DNA of 8,901 nt from an uncultured Candidatus Saccharibacteria bacterium. Its GTDB lineage: Bacteria > Patescibacteriota > Saccharimonadia > Saccharimonadales > Saccharimonadaceae. Of the stretch, positions 5,870 to 8,901 are shown one piece after another. Within the stretch, counting starts at the first letter, position 1. Each line of letters starts with the position of its first letter. The stretch is from the NCBI GenBank assembly GCA_937976315.1, contig CALJRR010000081.1:1-8901 (forward strand), given 5' to 3'. The notes beneath the pieces are model-generated. The model ran no database searches. It saw only the letters and a list, made by a program, of their open reading frames with translations, and was not told the origin of the DNA. A program made the position numbers and the translations under genes.

Positions 5870-6124
5870 ATGATACGGGTAGCTCATATAATGCTAATCT
5901 CTCTCGCCATCCAATATGCCACCTCACTCAAGGAGACTATACGAACGGTGATAATAGGCGCAGAAAAGGTGCTTCCTGAGGGGTCGGAATATCCAGATAT
6001 GAGTCTATTGTCCTTCATTGCTGATACGATCATGGTTTGTTTCAATACTAATTCCTGTACTAGTGGTAATGAAGAATGTTTTTTATGCAAGAGCTGCATG
6101 GCAAAGAGAATAATAATTCAATAA
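5870..6124 (+). pseudogene. QueC-like (7-cyano-7-deazaguanine synthase-like) C-terminal remnant
   Basis: The frame is open upstream to 5744, but that part is antisense to the neighbouring remnant, so ATG 5870 is used. Residues 3-55 follow the QueC pattern: LSLAIQYATSLKETI, VIIGAEKV, then EYPDMSLLSFIADTIM, compare the family's YPDCRPEFI. The tail has C63, C70, C73 and C76 followed by KR, the C-x6-C-x2-C-x2-C zinc motif. Missing are the whole N-terminal PP-loop ATP-binding half and about 45 residues before the cysteines. QueC makes preQ0 from carboxy-deazaguanine, ATP and ammonia; without the PP-loop this fragment cannot do so. It ends 12 nt before the HAM1-like start codon. It is either a relic, or a small stand-alone zinc protein derived from QueC. 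Confidence 0.6.
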
Positions 6125-6136
6125 AGGAGGGGCTTT

Positions 6137-6685
6137 ATGAATATAACCTACGCCACAACCAACAAATATAAATTAGCTGGAGCAAACCAGGCATTATTAG
6201 GGGCGAGTCTAACACTCACAGCTCCCGACAGGGAACTACCTGATGTACCGGAAATTCAATCAGATAGCCAAGAAGAAGTATCCATTGATAAAGCTCAAAA
6301 ATACTACGAACTACTAAAGAGCCCACTGGTTGTTATGGATTCTGGACTGTTCATCAAAAGCCTCAAAGGTTTTCCAGGGGTTTATACGAAATACGCACTT
6401 GATACTATCGGCATAGAAAACATAGTAAAATTGCTTAAAGATGACAGAGGGGCATACACTCAGCGTACGGTTACGTATATAGATGGACTAGAAATCAAGA
6501 CGTTTACGTACAAAGTGCATGGTGAATTACTCAGCGAACCACGCGGCGAGAATGGTCGTGACTACGATAAATATTTCAAAGTTGATGGCGCAAACAAGAC
6601 GATAGCTGAGATGAGTGACGATGAAAAGACCGACATGATAGCTGTAGTATGGAAGGAGTTGGCACAGTGGTTGCAGCAAAAATAA
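6137..6685 (+). CDS. HAM1/RdgB-like non-canonical purine NTP pyrophosphatase
   Basis: The family hydrolyses dITP, ITP and XTP to monophosphates, cleaning damaged purines from the nucleotide pool. Visible motifs are YATTNKYKL (5-13), EIQSDSQEEVSIDKA (about 39-53), VVMDSGLFIKSLKGFPGVYTKY (from about 65), and RGENGRDYDKYF with TIAEMSDDEK near the C-terminus. The acidic residues in QEEV and MDSGL, expected to bind metal and do catalysis, are kept. However, the C-terminal SHR motif that reads the purine base is absent, and the stretch after DDEK runs straight into MIAVVWKEL. The Glu usually following the first Lys is also replaced. Length (182 aa) is normal. The start is firm: AAAGGAGGGG lies just upstream of ATG. 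Many ATA codons set it apart from its neighbours. Family clear; specificity doubtful. Confidence 0.88.
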   Translation: MNITYATTNKYKLAGANQALLGASLTLTAPDRELPDVPEIQSDSQEEVSIDKAQKYYELLKSPLVVMDSGLFIKSLKGFPGVYTKYALDTIGIENIVKLLKDDRGAYTQRTVTYIDGLEIKTFTYKVHGELLSEPRGENGRDYDKYFKVDGANKTIAEMSDDEKTDMIAVVWKELAQWLQQK

Positions 6686-6768
6686 GTTCAGCAGAGGCGA
6701 AACTGATCGACGCCATAAAAGATTATTTATCAGAGAAGGGTGAAGACAATAACAGAGATGGAAGATAA
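6667..6768 (+). CDS. Possible small overlapping ORF (33 aa)
   Basis: GTG 6667 lies 8 nt after an AAGGAG (6653-6658) inside the end of the HAM1-like gene and reads to TAA 6766. The peptide begins VVAAKISSAEAKLIDAI and is helical and charged. It bridges the gap to the methyltransferase start, which it overlaps, so it could act mainly by translational coupling. The AAGGAG also encodes WKEL, so it may be chance. No relative is recognised. Confidence 0.3.
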   Translation: MVAAKISSAEAKLIDAIKDYLSEKGEDNNRDGR

Positions 6769-7294
6769 AAGAAACGTAATTGATAAGTTTAAGGGTCGGA
6801 GCGAATCGGAGATTATAATCGAGCTGGATTCTGAAGATCACGGTCTGGTGATTGCACTGGAAAATACCGAGCGAGATTTTAATATGGGGACAATTGTCAG
6901 GAGCGCTAATGCGTTTGGCGTGCGGCAGATTTATGTAATTGGGCGCAGGCAGTGGAATAAGCGCGGCGCCATGATGACGGATAAGTATCTGCATATTACG
7001 TATCTGGCGACGACGGAAGAGTTTGTTGAGAAAATGCGTAATGAAGGCAGGGAAATTATTGCGATTGATAATATCACAGGGAGCGTTAATATGTCGCAAA
7101 CGAGTTTACCGAAGCGTGCGGTTTTGGTGTTTGGGCAAGAAGGGCCGGGGATTTCTGCGGAGCTGGCTGGCGCTGCGGATCAGATTGTGGCGATTGAGCA
7201 ATTCGGCTCGACTCGCTCCATCAACGTCGGCGCGGCAGCGACTGTAGCGATGTATTGTTGGCTGCAGCAGAATGTGCTGGCGGAAAACAATTAG
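6758..7294 (+). CDS. SpoU/TrmH-family RNA 2'-O-methyltransferase
   Basis: An S-adenosylmethionine-dependent enzyme with the alpha/beta knot fold, which methylates the 2'-O of tRNA or rRNA ribose. All three SpoU motifs are present. Motif 1 is NTERDFNMGTIVRSANAFGV (about 36-55) with the catalytic Arg, motif 2 is VLVFGQEGPGIS (122-133), and motif 3 is QFGSTRSINVGAA (148-160). At 178 residues it is the compact single-domain form without an L30-like N-terminal domain, as in TrmL. The exact target cannot be told. ATG 6758 is chosen; GTG 6740 is an in-frame option, but its purine-rich tract sits directly against it. It follows the HAM1-like gene closely and may be co-transcribed, yet its codon use (ATT over ATA) matches the core genes. 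It ends convergently with the next gene, the stops overlapping in TTAG. Confidence 0.93.
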   Translation: MEDKRNVIDKFKGRSESEIIIELDSEDHGLVIALENTERDFNMGTIVRSANAFGVRQIYVIGRRQWNKRGAMMTDKYLHITYLATTEEFVEKMRNEGREIIAIDNITGSVNMSQTSLPKRAVLVFGQEGPGISAELAGAADQIVAIEQFGSTRSINVGAAATVAMYCWLQQNVLAENN

Positions 7295-7749
7295 TTGATT
7301 TCTGCGCCTTGTTGGCTCAAAAAATCACGAGTTTTATTATCTAGTTTGCAATTTATGAAGCGCGATCGTGCCGCCAATTTCCCGCTGTCATAGACAAATT
7401 GCGTTTCCTCGTCATATTTCATACCACGGAAGTCGCAATCCTCCGCTTCAATAATAGCTTTTACACCACGAAAATCCACATTCCGAACCGACGAATCGGT
7501 AAAATAAATCGGTTGCCCATAAATATGCTTTGCGTCGTCCAGATTACAATTCTGAAACACGAAAAAGCCCATGACAAACTGGTCGAAATCAACGCCAGAA
7601 AAATCCTCATCCGTAAAGCGAATAAGTTCGCCCTCTTGAATGGCGGAATAACGCTCGCGTTGGTAGGCTGGCAAATCATTGGTGCGAATGGATTCGGCAA
7701 TGCGATGTGTGATGTTGTCATTATTCCGTAAAGATGTTTTAATAATCAC
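7291..7749 (-). CDS. Degenerate pentapeptide-repeat-like protein
   Basis: The open frame reaches 7797, but GTG 7749 is the better start because it overlaps the upstream stop as GTGA, a classic coupling arrangement. The 152-aa product has an Arg/Asp-rich helical N-terminus. It then has loosely repeated pentads typical of right-handed beta-helix proteins: DFSGVDFDQF, VFQNCNLDDA, SSVRNVDFRGV, AEDCDFRGM, SRFINCKLDN. The repeats are imperfect and few, so this may be a short or decaying helix. Pentapeptide proteins include DNA mimics that protect gyrase, but nothing here shows that activity. Last gene of a two-gene minus-strand operon; its stop overlaps the convergent methyltransferase stop. Coding is likely, function unknown. 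Confidence 0.72.
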   Translation of the reverse strand: MIIKTSLRNNDNITHRIAESIRTNDLPAYQRERYSAIQEGELIRFTDEDFSGVDFDQFVMGFFVFQNCNLDDAKHIYGQPIYFTDSSVRNVDFRGVKAIIEAEDCDFRGMKYDEETQFVYDSGKLAARSRFINCKLDNKTRDFLSQQGAEIN

Positions 7750-8144
7750 TCTGTCCAATCTGGCTTGTACGTTACTTCTGCTAAATAGTAGTTCCAACGT
7801 CTATGAGGATCTCGTATGTCGTAACCTGCCTCTATATCATCATGCTGGCGAATTTCTATAAACTTATCATTCCTATATGGAGCGACAATACGCGTAAACT
7901 CAAACTCGTATCTGCCTGTTATCTCTTTCAGCTCATAGCTTTGGTCAAGCGGGTCAGAATAGTCCGTAGCAACAAGGATAAATGAGCGTAGTGAATCGCG
8001 GCCCGCGCTTTGGAATAAATAGAATTGGGTATCTGGATACAATATAAAAAGTCCTGCGAAAGAGCGTATATATTCTGCGTCTTTGAGAACGGGAAAAGCA
8101 TCGGTTATAAACTTTGGCAATGATAATTTGATGTTATTTTTCAT
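7746..8144 (-). CDS. Unknown 132-aa protein, first gene of a coupled pair
   Basis: I do not recognise it. The product starts MKNNIKLSLPKFITDAF and is mixed alpha/beta, aromatic-rich and soluble, with segments such as GLFILYPDTQFYLFQS and RSFILVATDYSDPLDQS. No signal peptide or true membrane helix is seen. A beta-rich C-terminal half ends RRWNYYLAEVTYKPDW. ATG 8144 has no Shine-Dalgarno. A TATATT 8 nt upstream suggests near-leaderless initiation. The stop TGA overlaps the GTG start of the downstream pentapeptide-like gene, so the two products are probably made together and may act together. Confidence 0.72.
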   Translation of the reverse strand: MKNNIKLSLPKFITDAFPVLKDAEYIRSFAGLFILYPDTQFYLFQSAGRDSLRSFILVATDYSDPLDQSYELKEITGRYEFEFTRIVAPYRNDKFIEIRQHDDIEAGYDIRDPHRRWNYYLAEVTYKPDWTE

Positions 8145-8152
8145 AGTCTTAA

Positions 8153-8158
8153 AATATA
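8153..8158 (-). promoter_or_regulatory. Possible -10 of the two-gene operon (near-leaderless)
   Basis: Minus-strand TATATT lies 8 nt before ATG 8144. A weak TTTCCT is found 16 nt further upstream. If real, the mRNA would start about 2 nt before the ATG, in keeping with the absent ribosome binding site. Confidence 0.35.
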
Positions 8159-8211
8159 AGCTGAATTTAGGAACAGGAAATATGGACAGTTTTATGACTT
8201 GTCCAGGTCAA

Positions 8212-8236
8212 TGACTCCAGAGCTTAAGCTCTGTCA
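8212..8236 (-). terminator. Hairpin overlapping the stop codon of the 152-aa gene
   Basis: A perfect palindrome CAGAGC-TTAA-GCTCTG (8218-8233) abuts the TGA at 8234-8236, with extra pairing of TGA and TCA flanks. No U-run follows, so it may mark or protect the mRNA end rather than act as a canonical terminator. Confidence 0.4.
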
Positions 8237-8692
8237 TCGCAGGTCGTTGCCTCCAGTGATATACCACGAGTTGTCGACGATCGTCTGACCACCTTCGTCC
8301 TCGGGAAGTCTCCAGAAAACAACGCTTTCCCCAGTAGGACCGCCTGTCGCTTTAACATGACCATGTCCGTCGCCGGGAACATTGCCATTTCTGCCACCGT
8401 AGATCACGTTAGTCGTGCCAGGAGAGCGGTATACTGTTGCACTTTTGTTGTCAAATCGCCCAGGCTCTCCGGTAGGGCTGTTAGATCGTCCCTGGCAGGA
8501 CGGGCACTGAGACTTACGGTGAATCACAACCGTACTGTGAGACAGAATCTGATACCTCAAGTCTGAGTCGAAATTACACTCATACACCTGGGATCCGGTG
8601 GGAGCCTCACTTGGTGTTGTAACATAGTGCTGTCCGTTGGACAATCGCCTGAGAACGCAGTCGTCGCCGCACCTGATGTCTCCCTCGCTCAT
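8234..8692 (-). CDS. Orphan 152-aa hydrophilic protein with CPSC motif
   Basis: I do not recognise this protein. It starts at ATG 8692 with AAGGAG (8698-8703) at ideal spacing. It is hydrophilic and rich in Gly, Ser, Thr, Asp and Pro, with little predicted helix, no signal peptide and no membrane segment. Cysteines occur in the N-terminal RCGDDC and central CPSCQG, a possible metal or redox pair. The second half has glycine-rich turns (GGRNGNVPGDGHGHVKATGG) and ends in a short WYITGG region. Its GC content is visibly higher than the neighbouring minus-strand genes. Two similar PTG phrases (APTGSQ, SPTGEP, GPTGES) recur at about 35-50 residue spacing and hint at internal repeats. It is a single-gene unit with a near-consensus promoter and structured leader. 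Confidence 0.75.
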   Translation of the reverse strand: MSEGDIRCGDDCVLRRLSNGQHYVTTPSEAPTGSQVYECNFDSDLRYQILSHSTVVIHRKSQCPSCQGRSNSPTGEPGRFDNKSATVYRSPGTTNVIYGGRNGNVPGDGHGHVKATGGPTGESVVFWRLPEDEGGQTIVDNSWYITGGNDLR

Positions 8693-8799
8693 GGTAACTC
8701 CTTCTGGAGTCGGGCGGAGAGCGAATTCTCCGCAAAGTGGGGCGTCTCAAGCCTGATTGACTCGGGCGAAACGCCAGCCTCTGCGATTGCAAAAGCTGA
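8693..8799 (-). promoter_or_regulatory. Structured leader able to mask its ribosome binding site
   Basis: The predicted 107-nt leader holds three hairpins in a row. The first pairs GGCGTTTC with GAGACGCC (8741-8748 with 8768-8775), with an inner stem. The second is a perfect 7-bp GCGGAGA/TCTCCGC (8714-8720 with 8727-8733). The third pairs GACTCC with GGAGTT (8696-8701 with 8706-8711), which captures the Shine-Dalgarno AAGGAG directly before the ATG. A GAGTC in the first hairpin's loop region (8759-8763) is complementary to the anti-Shine-Dalgarno GACTC (8707-8711), so a switch that frees the site is possible. Folding is by eye; no known riboswitch class is recognised. Confidence 0.5.
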
Positions 8800-8805
8800 T
8801 ATATA

Positions 8806-8834
8806 TATATATCAATTACTTGATCTATTGTCAA
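8806..8834 (-). promoter_or_regulatory. Strong promoter of the 152-aa gene
   Basis: Minus-strand -35 is a perfect TTGACA (8829-8834), followed by a 17-nt spacer and -10 TATATA (8806-8811). The -10 lies inside a 16-nt TA-repeat palindrome (8798-8813). Start is predicted near 8799. Confidence 0.88.
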
Positions 8835-8840
8835 CAGGTA

Positions 8841-8869
8841 TTTACAAAAAGCATGAAATTTACTACAAT
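8841..8869 (+). promoter_or_regulatory. Divergent promoter giving a leaderless transcript
   Basis: -35 TTTACA (8841-8846), 17-nt spacer, -10 TACAAT (8864-8869). The predicted start at 8876 is the A of an ATG. Confidence 0.55.
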
Positions 8870-8875
8870 AGGCGT

Positions 8876-8901
8876 ATGATTTTACCTAAATTCCATCATT
8901 C
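8876..8901 (+). CDS. Start of a leaderless gene running off the right edge
   Basis: ATG 8876 opens the frame MILPKFHH and continues past the window. There is no Shine-Dalgarno, but the promoter at 8841-8869 places transcription initiation on the ATG itself. Eight residues are too few to name a family. Confidence 0.45.

Noticed and set aside
8607..8834. Minus-strand 75-aa arginine-rich frame
   Set aside because: It starts inside the -35/-10 of the 152-aa gene and reads its leader and coding region in another frame.
1..8901. CRISPR array, insertion sequence or transposase
   Set aside because: No evenly spaced direct repeats, terminal inverted repeats or transposase/integrase motifs are visible on either strand.

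Overview
The window looks like a bacterial chromosome segment of moderate GC, most likely from the Patescibacteria/CPR radiation and perhaps Saccharibacteria. That placement is inference. It rests on compact gene order, small single-domain proteins, many short genes without recognisable relatives, tRNA genes that encode CCA, and near-consensus sigma-70 type promoters. TGA is used as a stop codon (FAD oxidase, the 7746..8144 gene), so the UGA-glycine code of Gracilibacteria is unlikely.

Layout. Positions 2-475 hold the end of a four-helix membrane protein resembling DUF2569. It shares a bidirectional terminator with the convergent typA (BipA GTPase, minus strand). Upstream of typA on the same strand is tRNA-Val(CAC). 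A divergent promoter then drives a 190-nt structured leader and an orphan 160-aa alpha-helical protein (2875-3357). Next comes tRNA-Leu(UAG) on the minus strand, divergent from a VAO-type FAD-dependent oxidase (3656-5266). tRNA-Leu(CAG) follows on the plus strand, and its promoter overlaps the oxidase stop codon. The two leucine tRNAs form a long-spaced inverted repeat around the oxidase gene.

From about 5577 to 6770 codon use becomes richer in ATA/CTA and the content changes. There is a broken minus-strand gene resembling nucleoside 2-deoxyribosyltransferases. Divergent from it is a shrunken QueC-like fragment that keeps the four-cysteine zinc motif but has lost the ATP-binding half. Then comes an apparently intact but diverged HAM1/ITPase-like pyrophosphatase. 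I read this as the decaying remains of a nucleobase/nucleotide-handling cassette, possibly linked to 7-deazapurine or damaged-nucleotide metabolism. A SpoU-family RNA methyltransferase follows and returns to the local codon style.

The right third is a minus-strand accessory block. It contains a translationally coupled pair (an unknown 132-aa protein and a degenerate pentapeptide-repeat protein). It also contains a separate orphan 152-aa protein with a very strong promoter and a leader that appears able to hide its own ribosome binding site. A divergent, apparently leaderless gene begins at the right edge.

The core genes (typA, tRNAs, SpoU methylase) serve translation. The parts most worth a second look are the two structured leaders in front of orphan genes and the nucleotide-handling remnant island.
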